From Halomonas sp. (GTDB taxonomy: Bacteria; Pseudomonadota; Gammaproteobacteria; Pseudomonadales; Halomonadaceae): DNA of 64,000 nt. The stretch spans positions 62,001 through 126,000 of the forward strand of contig NZ_JAGOBJ010000002.1 in the NCBI RefSeq assembly GCF_017983445.1, in the 5' to 3' direction. This document shows, in pieces, positions 47,355 through 55,267 of the stretch; positions within the stretch are counted from its first letter, which is position 1; each line of letters opens with the position of its first letter. A model generated the notes under the pieces. The model did not search any database and was not told where the DNA came from. It was given only the letters and a program-made list of their open reading frames with translations. The position numbers were made by a program, and so were the translations under genes.

Positions 47355-48164
47355 TCACTCGTCCCAGGCAGGCGCAAAGTCAGGGTTGGCAATGCGCTCC
47401 TTGCGATTAAGCTTGGCAATATCGGCCATTTCACTCTCGCTTAGTGCGAGGTCAAAAGCGGCGATATTGCTTTGGATATTACGCGCTTTGGTGGAAGAGG
47501 GAATCGTGATCATGTTGCGCTGATTGACCCAGGCCAGGGCAATTTGCGCGGGCGTTACGCTATGTGTATCAGCGATCTGCTTGAGGGTGGCATCGTCCAT
47601 TACCTTGCCCACCGCCAGCGGCATAAAGGCCGTTACCTGAATACCGTGATGCTCGCAGCGTTCAACCAGCTTGCGGTTTTGTAGAAAGGGATGCACTTCA
47701 ATCTGGTTGGTAAGGATTTCACCTTTACCCAGAATCTCCACCGCTTTATCGAGCTGCTCAATGGTAAAGTTGGATACGCCGATATGGCGCGCCTTACCCA
47801 GTGCCTTCACTTCTTTAAGGGCGGCCAGATAATCTTCCATCAACACTTCGTTATCCGGCGATGGCCAATGGATCAGCAGTAGATCAACGTAGTCGGTACC
47901 GAGCTTTTCGAGGCTTTCATCAACGCTCTCTTTCAGGCGCTGCGGCTTCAAGTTGTCGTGCCACACTTTGGTAGTCAGAAAGATATCACTACGCGGCACG
48001 CTGCTGTCACGAATCGCTTCGCCAACGCCCTTCTCATTCCCGTAAAACTGGGCGGTGTCGATATGGCGATAGCCCGCTTCAAGCGCCGCATGGATGCTCT
48101 CTTTAAGCGTATCGCCTTCCAGGCGAAAGGTACCGAAACCCGGGTTAGGCATGACATTTTGCAT
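47355..48164 (-). CDS. dkgB: aldo/keto reductase, DkgB-like
   Basis: About 269 aa. The tetrad is present: Asp in YRHIDTAQ, Tyr in FYGNEKG, Lys in LTTKVWHD and His in LLIHWPSP. NADPH-binding IPSSTKARNIQSN is typical. Overall it resembles E. coli DkgB (2,5-diketo-D-gluconate/methylglyoxal reductase), including TLIHWPSP-like and AFMPLAVGK blocks. Three ATG codons lie at the start; AAGGA favours those at 48167 or 48164 over 48173. Cytoplasmic. Confidence 0.9.
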   Translation of the reverse strand: MQNVMPNPGFGTFRLEGDTLKESIHAALEAGYRHIDTAQFYGNEKGVGEAIRDSSVPRSDIFLTTKVWHDNLKPQRLKESVDESLEKLGTDYVDLLLIHWPSPDNEVLMEDYLAALKEVKALGKARHIGVSNFTIEQLDKAVEILGKGEILTNQIEVHPFLQNRKLVERCEHHGIQVTAFMPLAVGKVMDDATLKQIADTHSVTPAQIALAWVNQRNMITIPSSTKARNIQSNIAAFDLALSESEMADIAKLNRKERIANPDFAPAWDE

Positions 48165-48361
48165 CATTAACATCCTTTTCTATTGATAGCGTGTTAATTA
48201 ACATGGGGCAGCCTACGTCTGACTTCAACCGCCTATTCAAAAAAGCCTTTGATCGGTTTGGCGTTAACCAAGCAGAATTTGCGGGGTTTTTGATCCACGT
48301 TTGGCGCCATAAGCGATAGAATCATAAAAATTCGCTTGCTAAGATTCTCTTGCCAACCAAG

Positions 48362-49630
48362 ATGCCGCCCATGCCACCAGATAACGACACGCTTGCCGCT
48401 ACCGATGCTCCGTTGCTTCCCATTCATCGCCAACCGGGCTTTCTAAGCTTTCTTCTTTCTCGATTAGCGGCTGTATTTGCCATGCAGATTCAAGCCATTG
48501 TGGTGGCATGGCAGGTATATGACATTACGCGAGATGCCATGTCGCTGGCCTACGTGGGGCTTGCGCAGTTTCTTCCCATGGTAATTTTACTGCTTCCCGC
48601 AGGCGATGTGGTCGACCGTTTTCCGCGTAAGCGCATCCTGCAACTAAGCTGGGCGGTACAGGCTATCTGTAGCGCCCTGCTGCTTTTATTGGCCCAGGCC
48701 AACCACGGTAGCGTTATTGAGTTTTATGTCGTGCTGGCTCTGTTTGGCTGCGCTCGGGCGTTTACCGGCCCTACATTGCAAAGCATGTTGCCTAATATTG
48801 TGCCCCGCGCGCAGTTGGCCCAGGCCATTGCGCTGAATAGCTCGATCATGAAAGTCGCGGTGATCAGCGGGCCGTTGCTGGGCGGCGTGCTTTACAGCGT
48901 GGGTGGCGGCAGCCTGGCCTATGCCGTGTGCTTGGGGTGCTTTATCGTCGCGCTGGCCTTACTGGTGCTGGTACCGCTGCGCTATGTCGAGAAAGCCAAG
49001 ATGCTGGAAAGCACCGCCTGGAAGCGTTTTTCTGCAGGCATTCGCTATATCCGCTACCAGCCGATTATCCTGGGCGCTATTTCGCTGGATCTGTTTGCCG
49101 TGCTGCTGGGGGGCGTGGTGGCGCTACTGCCCATTTACGCTCAGGAAGTCCTGCACGTGGGCCCCGAAGGGCTGGGGGCAATGCGCAGCGCGATTGCGGT
49201 GGGCGCGTTATTGATGGGACTTTATCTTGGCATTCGCGGCATCAAGCGCCGCGCCGGGCACGTAATGTTTGCCGCCGTAGCCGTGTTTGGCCTGGCGAAC
49301 CTGGTGTTCGCGTTCTCAACCCTGTTCTGGGTATCGATGATCGCCATGCTGGTGGCAGGTGCAGCCGATATGATTAGCGTTTATGTGCGCACCACCGTGA
49401 TCCAGCTGGCAACGCCCGATGAAATGCGCGGCCGGGTAAATGCCGTCAATATGCTGTTTATTGGCTCAAGCAATGAGCTGGGCGAGTTCCGCGCGGGCAG
49501 TATGGCAGCCGGGTTTGGCGTAGTGCCCGCCGCGGTGATCGGCGGCGTGGGCACGCTGGCGGTGGTCGGCCTGTGGATGCGCCTGTTCCCGACGCTACGC
49601 CAGGTCGACCGCTTCGATGATGCCCGCTGA
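48362..49630 (+). CDS. MFS transporter, EntS/MFS_3-like
   Basis: About 422 aa with 10-12 helices. GDVVDRFPRKRILQLSW is the loop 2-3 MFS motif, and ATPDEMRGRVNAVNMLF is characteristic of the EntS/MFS_3 group, which includes siderophore and multidrug exporters. The ATG at 48362 is used; a TTG four codons earlier and an ATG at 48371 are alternatives, with no strong RBS. Its end overlaps the convergent cobA end by 36 bp. Substrate unknown. Confidence 0.87.
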   Translation: MPPMPPDNDTLAATDAPLLPIHRQPGFLSFLLSRLAAVFAMQIQAIVVAWQVYDITRDAMSLAYVGLAQFLPMVILLLPAGDVVDRFPRKRILQLSWAVQAICSALLLLLAQANHGSVIEFYVVLALFGCARAFTGPTLQSMLPNIVPRAQLAQAIALNSSIMKVAVISGPLLGGVLYSVGGGSLAYAVCLGCFIVALALLVLVPLRYVEKAKMLESTAWKRFSAGIRYIRYQPIILGAISLDLFAVLLGGVVALLPIYAQEVLHVGPEGLGAMRSAIAVGALLMGLYLGIRGIKRRAGHVMFAAVAVFGLANLVFAFSTLFWVSMIAMLVAGAADMISVYVRTTVIQLATPDEMRGRVNAVNMLFIGSSNELGEFRAGSMAAGFGVVPAAVIGGVGTLAVVGLWMRLFPTLRQVDRFDDAR

Positions 49631-50461
49631 GGCAAGCACATTTGCAGGGCTGCTCGCGACCATACTCACTACGCTGCCCACCAGAATCACGCAGGGTGAT
49701 GGCAGCGGATGATGTGCCAGACGTTGGGGCATGTCCGCAAGCGTGCCCACCAGTGCCTGCTGTTCGGGCAAGCTGGCATTGGCTACCAGCATGATCGGCC
49801 ATTCGTCGGGCAAGCCCGCCTGGCGTAGCCCTGCACAGATGGCCTCTACCTTGGAAAGCCCCATATAGAACACCAGGGTTTCATCACGGCGAGCCAGGGT
49901 TTGCCAGTCGGGTGCGCCGCCCTCACGGCATAGCTGTGCAGTAATAAAGCGCAGCTGCTGAGAGTGGCCCCGGTCGGTGAGCGGAATCCCGAGGCTCGCG
50001 GCAGCGGCAGATGCCGCCGTAATGCCGGGTACGATGTGCGCGGGCACATTGGCATCCGCCAGGGCAGCAAGCTCTTCGCCCATACGCGCAAATATGCCGG
50101 GGTCGCCGCCTTTCAAGCGCACCACCGATTTACCGGCGATCGCCAGCTTGACCATCAAGGCGCCAATTTCCGCTTGAGGCATGCTGTGATGGCCGCTGGC
50201 CTTGCCAACGTAGTAGCGCTCGGCGGAAACCGGAATCAGCCCCAGCACATCGTCGCCTACCAAGCGGTCATACACGATAGCATCGGCCTGCATTAACAGC
50301 CGGGCGGCTTTCAGGGTTAACAGCTCCATATCCCCACTGCCCGCGCCAACCAGATACACATGCCCGGCCGCGCATTCACCGCGCAGCTTGAGCGAAGGCA
50401 CACTGCGAGCGCTACTCGTAGAGCGCTGGAAAGGCGACAGCACACGCTGCATAAAGCGCAT
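49595..50461 (-). CDS. cobA: uroporphyrinogen-III C-methyltransferase
   Basis: 288 aa, SAM-dependent enzyme making precorrin-2, the siroheme precursor needed by NirB. Family marks are VYLVGAGSGDMELLTLKAAR at the N-terminal SAM site, VVRLKGGDPGIFARMGEE in the middle and the YMGL region. The ATG at 50461 follows the nasA stop by seven bases with GAGG five bases before it. A longer in-frame start would overlap nasA by 59 bp. It is a stand-alone SUMT rather than a trifunctional CysG, in an operon with nasA. Confidence 0.93.
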   Translation of the reverse strand: MRFMQRVLSPFQRSTSSARSVPSLKLRGECAAGHVYLVGAGSGDMELLTLKAARLLMQADAIVYDRLVGDDVLGLIPVSAERYYVGKASGHHSMPQAEIGALMVKLAIAGKSVVRLKGGDPGIFARMGEELAALADANVPAHIVPGITAASAAAASLGIPLTDRGHSQQLRFITAQLCREGGAPDWQTLARRDETLVFYMGLSKVEAICAGLRQAGLPDEWPIMLVANASLPEQQALVGTLADMPQRLAHHPLPSPCVILVGSVVSMVASSPANVLASAGIIEAVDLA

Positions 50462-50468
50462 CAAAGCC

Positions 50469-53207
50469 TCAGGCCACTTCTGTATAAGATGCTTGCTTAG
50501 CACGCGCATGTGAACGCTCCTCTTCAATCAGGGACTTCAATTCAGGCAAACAACTACCGCACTGTGTTCCGCAGGCAAGCCGTGCGCCCAGCGCTTCAAC
50601 GCTGGTATCGCCAGCGCGAATGGCATTAACAATCGCCGTTTGGCCCACCTGGTGGCAGCTGCATACTACGGGGCCAGTATCGGCGGCGCCATCTTCACAT
50701 CCCGCCAGTAGCCGACGCCGGTGCTTGTCGCTTATGGTCGTTTCATTAAAACGCGCCTCAAGCCAGGCAAGGCCGGGCAATTCGCGCGGCGGGCCGACCA
50801 TCAGCCACCAACGCAGCTTGCCGTTCACCACGGCCGCAGCGCGCAAACGGCTATTGCCGCGGTCTTCACACCACACACTAGCCCCATCGGGTAGCCACGT
50901 AGCCAGTAGCGCCAGCCAGTCATGAACCGGCCTTGCATCTGCCAGCTGCCAGCGCTGACAGCCCTGCATGGGCACGCGCGCCCAGTAATCGCTTGTGCAC
51001 CAAGGAGGCGCTTCCTGCGGGCTATTATCGCCTAATGATTGGGCAATCAACAGCGTTGCCTCCCAAACCGTGTTCAGCGGTGCTAGCGCTACGGCACCAT
51101 GTTTGGCTTCCGGCTGGCCTGAAACGGGGTCGGTGATGGCCTTCAGCATGGTGCCGCTACGCGCCGATTTACTGAACGCATCGCTCCAGTGCATGGGAAT
51201 AAATACCTCGCCACGCCGCTGGGCATTCGAGGTTCGCACTCGTCCCCGGTACTCGCCCCTGACGGCGGACAATACTGCCAACTGCTGGTCGCCAATACCA
51301 TAGTGAGCAGCATCGCTTGGGTGGAGTTCAATAAACGGCTCATAGCGATGATTCATCAGCCGGGGCGCACGGGCTGTGCGCGTCATGGTGTGCCACTGAT
51401 CACGAATTCGACCAGTATTCAGGCGCAGCGGGTAGGCGTCACTCAAGCGTTGCTCCGGCAAGCGCGGCGTTATGGCGATGAAGTTGGCGCGCCCATCAGG
51501 CGTGGCGAATTCGCCGTCTTCAAATAACCGCGCCGTTCCGTGAGGCGCTGAAGATGTCACCGGCCACTGAATCGGCGCCAGCGCATCGTAGCCCTCTCGC
51601 CCAAGCCCTACCAGGCCAGAGATATCGAACAGCCGCTTGCTCTCCCCTTCATTTTCGTAGCCGGAAAGTCTGGCGTGCTCGTCGAAGATTTCGTGGGGAT
51701 GGGCGTAGGCGAATGCTTCCCCAAAGCCCAGCCGCTTGGCGGCTTCGCAGATGATCCACCAGTCATGGCGCGCCTGACCGGGTGCGGGTAATAAACCGCG
51801 CTGGCGAGAAATACGCCGTTCGGAATTAGTGACCGTGCCGTCTTTCTCCGACCATCCGGAGGCAGGCAGAATGATATCGGCGTAAGCCAACAGGTCGGTA
51901 TGACTTGCGCACTCGGACACAATCACCAATGGGCATTTTTCAAGCGCACGCCGTACGCGGGCGGCATCCGGCAGGCTGACCGCCGGATTGGTGGCCATTA
52001 TCCAGAGCGCCTTGATTTCCCCGCGTTCCACCGCTTCAAAAAGCTCAATTGCCTTATAACCGGGCGCCCGGGGCAATTCGGGCATTAACGTTTCAGTCGC
52101 CCAAAAGCGGGTCATCCGATCCAAGGCGCCTGGCGTATGGTAGTCCATATGCGCGGCCAACTGGTTGGCAAGCCCACCCACTTCGCGTCCGCCCATGGCA
52201 TTGGGCTGGCCAGTGATCGAGAAAGGCCCCGCGCCGGGCAAGCCAATTTTGCCGCCCGCCAGGTGGCAGTTAATAATCGCATTGCACTTATCGGTACCGC
52301 TTGAGGATTGATTGACCCCCTGGGAGTAAAGCGTCACTACATGAAGCTGGCTGGCAAACCAATAATAAAAGGTCTCCAGCCGCTCCGGGTCGATATCACA
52401 CATGGCCGCCACGTCATGAATGTTGTAGTTGCTCGCGGCCAGCAACGCTTCGTCGAAACCTTGTGTATGGCGGTCCAGGTAGAGCTGATCCAGCTTGTTA
52501 TTCTCCGCCATCCAGGCCAGCAGGCCGCTGAACAGTACCGCATCGCTTCCTGGCGCAATGCCCAGGTAAAGATCGGCAATTTCGCAGCTGTCGGTCACAC
52601 GCGGGTCGATCACCACCACCCTCATCAGCGGGTTGCGCGTTTTGGCGACCTTCAAGCGCTGATAAAGCACTGGATGATTCCAGGCCAGGTTCGAGCCCAC
52701 CAGCACCACCAGTTCAGCCTCTTCAATATCTTCATAGTTGCAGGGAACGGCATCGGCACCCAGCGAGCGCTTATAAGCCGCCACGGCGGAGGCCATGCAA
52801 AGCCGCGAGTTGGTATCCAGGTGCGGCGTGCCCAAAAAGCCTTTAAACAGCTTATTGGCCACATAGTAATCTTCAGTTAATAGCTGTCCCGAAAGATACG
52901 CACCGACTGACTCAGCGCCATAGGTCGTGCGAGTCGCCTGTAATCGCTCAGCCAGGGTGGCTAACGCCACATTCCAGTCAACCGCGTGCCCGTCGACCAT
53001 AGGCGTAGTGAGACGGTCATGGAGGCCAAGGGTTTCATGAAGTGCAGAGCCTTTGACGCAGAGTCGTCCAAAGTTGGCGGGGTGGTCGCGGTCGCCGTCA
53101 ACGGCGCAGATAGTGTCGTCAGCCACGGTAGCGGTTACACCGCAGCCGACACCGCAATAAGGGCACGTCGTGTTTACTTTACAAGCCGAGCGTGTGGCCT
53201 GGGACAT
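50469..53207 (-). CDS. nasA: assimilatory nitrate reductase catalytic subunit
   Basis: 912 aa molybdopterin enzyme reducing nitrate to nitrite in the cytoplasm. The N-terminal [4Fe-4S] motif is CPYCGVGCGV with a later Cys in FGRLCVKG. Mo-bis-MGD domains follow (TNSRLCMASAV, GSNLAWNHPV, TDKCNAIINCHL). The C-terminal about 60 residues form a BFD-like [2Fe-2S] domain (CSCHQVG and CGTQCGSC). No Tat signal is present, as expected for an assimilatory enzyme. The start at 53207 has GGAGG eight bases upstream. Controlled by a sigma-54 promoter and an attenuated leader. Confidence 0.95.
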   Translation of the reverse strand: MSQATRSACKVNTTCPYCGVGCGVTATVADDTICAVDGDRDHPANFGRLCVKGSALHETLGLHDRLTTPMVDGHAVDWNVALATLAERLQATRTTYGAESVGAYLSGQLLTEDYYVANKLFKGFLGTPHLDTNSRLCMASAVAAYKRSLGADAVPCNYEDIEEAELVVLVGSNLAWNHPVLYQRLKVAKTRNPLMRVVVIDPRVTDSCEIADLYLGIAPGSDAVLFSGLLAWMAENNKLDQLYLDRHTQGFDEALLAASNYNIHDVAAMCDIDPERLETFYYWFASQLHVVTLYSQGVNQSSSGTDKCNAIINCHLAGGKIGLPGAGPFSITGQPNAMGGREVGGLANQLAAHMDYHTPGALDRMTRFWATETLMPELPRAPGYKAIELFEAVERGEIKALWIMATNPAVSLPDAARVRRALEKCPLVIVSECASHTDLLAYADIILPASGWSEKDGTVTNSERRISRQRGLLPAPGQARHDWWIICEAAKRLGFGEAFAYAHPHEIFDEHARLSGYENEGESKRLFDISGLVGLGREGYDALAPIQWPVTSSAPHGTARLFEDGEFATPDGRANFIAITPRLPEQRLSDAYPLRLNTGRIRDQWHTMTRTARAPRLMNHRYEPFIELHPSDAAHYGIGDQQLAVLSAVRGEYRGRVRTSNAQRRGEVFIPMHWSDAFSKSARSGTMLKAITDPVSGQPEAKHGAVALAPLNTVWEATLLIAQSLGDNSPQEAPPWCTSDYWARVPMQGCQRWQLADARPVHDWLALLATWLPDGASVWCEDRGNSRLRAAAVVNGKLRWWLMVGPPRELPGLAWLEARFNETTISDKHRRRLLAGCEDGAADTGPVVCSCHQVGQTAIVNAIRAGDTSVEALGARLACGTQCGSCLPELKSLIEEERSHARAKQASYTEVA

Positions 53208-53225
53208 ACTGATTTCCTCCCGCTT

Positions 53226-53276
53226 AAAAAGCAAAAGGCGCCCAAGCGAGCCTCAAAAGAAGCCTGCCTGGACGCC
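53226..53276 (-). terminator. attenuator terminator in the nasA leader
   Basis: On the minus strand GGCGTCCAGGC (53266-53276) pairs along all 11 positions, counting G-U pairs, with GCTTGGGCGCC (53237-53247). TTTTGCTTTTT follows. It ends 19 bases before the nasA ATG, so it must act as an attenuator. Its 5' arm also forms the hexaloop hairpin at 53267-53287; the two folds exclude each other. Confidence 0.72.
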
Positions 53277-53305
53277 GTTGTCTCAGGGACACCTGCACCG
53301 GTGCC
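53267..53305 (-). promoter_or_regulatory. ANTAR-type hairpins in the nasA leader
   Basis: Proximal hairpin (53267-53287): a 7-bp stem with one bulged A closes the loop AACGGC (A1, G4) and includes most of the terminator 5' arm. Directly 5' of it (53288-53305), GGCACC and GGTGTC close a six-base loop GGTGCA, which has G4 but not A1. NasR binding would favour these hairpins and prevent termination, as known for ANTAR regulators. Confidence 0.6.
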
Positions 53306-53453
53306 AAATGTCGCACTGCTGGGACTGGGCACCTTTGTTAATGGCCTGTCGTCTGATGGCGTTAGTGTTGTTAGTTGCCCGTCAAACGCGATGGCTGCAT
53401 TTTATTGTGCCGATAAACCCGTCTATGCTTTGTTGCTTGTTGACAAGGTAATA

Positions 53454-53468
53454 GCAAGGCCTACGCCA
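53454..53468 (-). promoter_or_regulatory. sigma-54 (-24/-12) promoter of nasA-cobA
   Basis: On the minus strand TGGC-GTAGGCC-TTGC matches the RpoN core with correct spacing. Transcription would start near 53441, giving a leader of about 235 nt containing the hairpins and attenuator. Confidence 0.72.
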
Positions 53469-53598
53469 ACCTGCCTAATAAAATAAAAAATCTTTTTTTA
53501 AACAGAATTTTAAGAAATACAAAAAAGCCTACTGCCTTGCTAGATGGGCATGTTCTGTTCTGCCGCTGGATACTCACGGTGCATGCTTAGCACCTTGC

Positions 53599-53613
53599 GC
53601 ACCAATAGCGTGC
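53599..53613. promoter_or_regulatory. NtrC-like dyad between nasA and nasC promoters
   Basis: GCAC-CAATAGC-GTGC fits the NtrC half-site arrangement GCAC-N7-GTGC. It lies about 100-150 bp from both sigma-54 promoters, a usual enhancer distance. A second inverted repeat, GGTGC-N7-GCACC, is beside it at 53578-53594. Confidence 0.5.
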
Positions 53614-53712
53614 GTAGGCTGCTCTCAGACAACTGAAGTAGCGCTGTCTTTAATCCGAATATCTAAATCAAGCTATTGATAAGAAAATAAAAAACAGGAA
53701 ATCAACAATATT

Positions 53713-53727
53713 TGGCTGATAAATTGC
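53713..53727 (+). promoter_or_regulatory. sigma-54 (-24/-12) promoter of nasC-nirBD
   Basis: TGGC-TGATAAA-TTGC matches the RpoN core with correct spacing. Transcription would start near 53739, about 25 nt before the first leader hairpin. Confidence 0.75.
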
Positions 53728-53763
53728 CCTGTTGTAATGGTTAAATAAATTCAAGCTCAGCTG

Positions 53764-53834
53764 GCAGCCAACGGTGGCTGCTCTGCACTAAACCCAATGA
53801 CGGTTTTAGTTTCAGCTACCGGGCAACGAAGCCC
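53764..53834 (+). promoter_or_regulatory. three ANTAR-type hexaloop hairpins in the nasC-nirBD leader
   Basis: Hairpin 1 (53764-53781): GCAGCC-AACGGT-GGCTGC. Hairpin 2 (53787-53810): a 9-position stem with one mismatch closing AATGAC. Hairpin 3 (53821-53834): GGGC-AACGAA-GCCC. Each loop has six bases with A at 1 and G at 4, the ANTAR recognition pattern. Hairpin 3 takes the first bases of the terminator 5' arm, so protein-stabilised hairpins would prevent the terminator from forming. Target of NasR by inference. Confidence 0.78.
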
Positions 53835-53892
53835 CTGATACTGCGTTCCTGGCAATCCATTTGCCCGGGGCGCTGTATCAGGGGCTTTTTTT
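53829..53892 (+). terminator. attenuator terminator in the nasC-nirBD leader
   Basis: A 13-bp perfect outer stem (AAGCCCCTGATAC, 53829-53841, with 53875-53887) encloses an inner GGCAA/TTGCC hairpin and runs into seven T residues. It lies about 90 bp before the nasC ATG. CCGGGCAA (53819-53826) is also complementary to 53861-53868, giving a possible alternative antiterminator stem. Confidence 0.85.
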
Positions 53893-53981
53893 GTTGGGTA
53901 TTTTCTCAAGCGCTGCGCCACTACAGCGTTTATCGCGGCAAGGTACTTGCAGCCAACGCGCTAAACAGTAAGGAGCAACCC

Positions 53982-55265
53982 ATGATCGCTATCTCTCGGT
54001 GCTCGCCTGATGATCACTTAGTCATTATTGGCAACGGCATGGCGAGCCATCGACTGCTCGAGGCCGTCGTTAAACTGCCTCATCGACCCAAGCAGATAAC
54101 GGTGATTGGCGCAGAAGCATCTCCTGCCTATAACCGGATACTGCTATCACCACTGCTCGCCGATGAAATGCCGTCTAGCGCCCTCTCACTGCGGGATGCT
54201 CAGTGGTACGCCACACAGAAGATTACCCTGCACCTTAATGAGCGTGTGCTGAAAATCGACCGCAAAGAGCAGCGCGTGGTAACCCCCAACCGAACGTTGG
54301 CTTATGACCGCCTGGTGATTGCCACTGGCTCGCGCCCAACGCTACCCGAGGTACCCGGCATTGGCCTTGACGGCGTGCATGGGTTTCGTACCCTGCAAGA
54401 TGCCGACACGCTCGCCAAGCTTGCCTTACAGGGCGGTAAGTGTGTCGTGGTAGGTGGCGGCCTGTTAGGGCTAGAAGCTGCCGAAGGGCTTCGCAAACGG
54501 GGCGCCAGCGTCAGTGTTTTACAGCGCAGTGAACGGTTAATGAATCGTCAGCTGGATAGCAGGGCCGCCCGGCTACTTGAAACGACACTTACCCAGCGTG
54601 GCTTGACCATCTTAACCAACGCACGCATCCGTCACTTTGAAGACGATGGCGCTGGCAGCTTAGCCGCTGTTGTACTGGAGGATGGTCAGCGCCTGCCTGC
54701 CCAGAGTGTCATCGTGGCGACCGGCGTTACGCCTAATTCAGAGCTGGGCTATCAGGCAGGCCTTGCTACCCAACGCGCCATCATGGTCGATGGCACGCTC
54801 ACCACTTCAGATCCGCATATTCATGCCTTGGGCGAGTGCTGTCAGTTCGAGCAGCACACCTACGGCCTGGTCGAGCCGATCTGGCGCCAGGTGGATGTTC
54901 TGGTCAACACGCTATGCGGTGATGGCAGCGCCCGCTATCTAGAGGCACCGACCGCCACCAAGCTCAAGATCAGCGGCGTGGCTCTCTACGCATTCGGCCC
55001 GACAGAGGCGGCGCCAGAGCATGAGGTGTTGCACTACAACGATCCGGAAAATGGCGACTACCGCCGCCTATTGCTACGCGACGGAAGGCTTGAAGGCGCC
55101 GTGCTGTATGGCGATACCCACTCTGGCCCCTGGTATTTCGCTCAGGCGCTAGCCAAAACCGATCTTGGCGCGTGCCGCCAGGCGTTGCTGTTTGGTGAAG
55201 CCGACGCCAACGCCCTGCTGTTTGATCACCAACCCACTCCCTTATCGACACTGGAGGCAGCTTAG
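53982..55265 (+). CDS. nasC: FAD/NAD(P)H electron-transfer subunit of assimilatory nitrate reductase (NasC-like)
   Basis: 427 aa pyridine nucleotide-disulfide oxidoreductase resembling the N-terminal half of NirB. FAD-binding LVIIGNGMASHRLLEAV is at the start, NAD-binding CVVVGGGLLGLEAAEGLRKR near residue 150, and YDRLVIATGSRP between. It probably passes electrons from NADH to NasA. It lacks the C-terminal [2Fe-2S] domain found in Klebsiella NasC; NasA here carries a BFD domain that could receive the electrons. RBS AAGGAG. nirB begins two bases after the stop. Confidence 0.85.
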   Translation: MIAISRCSPDDHLVIIGNGMASHRLLEAVVKLPHRPKQITVIGAEASPAYNRILLSPLLADEMPSSALSLRDAQWYATQKITLHLNERVLKIDRKEQRVVTPNRTLAYDRLVIATGSRPTLPEVPGIGLDGVHGFRTLQDADTLAKLALQGGKCVVVGGGLLGLEAAEGLRKRGASVSVLQRSERLMNRQLDSRAARLLETTLTQRGLTILTNARIRHFEDDGAGSLAAVVLEDGQRLPAQSVIVATGVTPNSELGYQAGLATQRAIMVDGTLTTSDPHIHALGECCQFEQHTYGLVEPIWRQVDVLVNTLCGDGSARYLEAPTATKLKISGVALYAFGPTEAAPEHEVLHYNDPENGDYRRLLLRDGRLEGAVLYGDTHSGPWYFAQALAKTDLGACRQALLFGEADANALLFDHQPTPLSTLEAA

Positions 55266-55267
55266 CC

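Noticed and set aside
52308-52880. 190-codon open frame antisense to nasA
   Set aside because: Shadow of the molybdoenzyme; no independent evidence.
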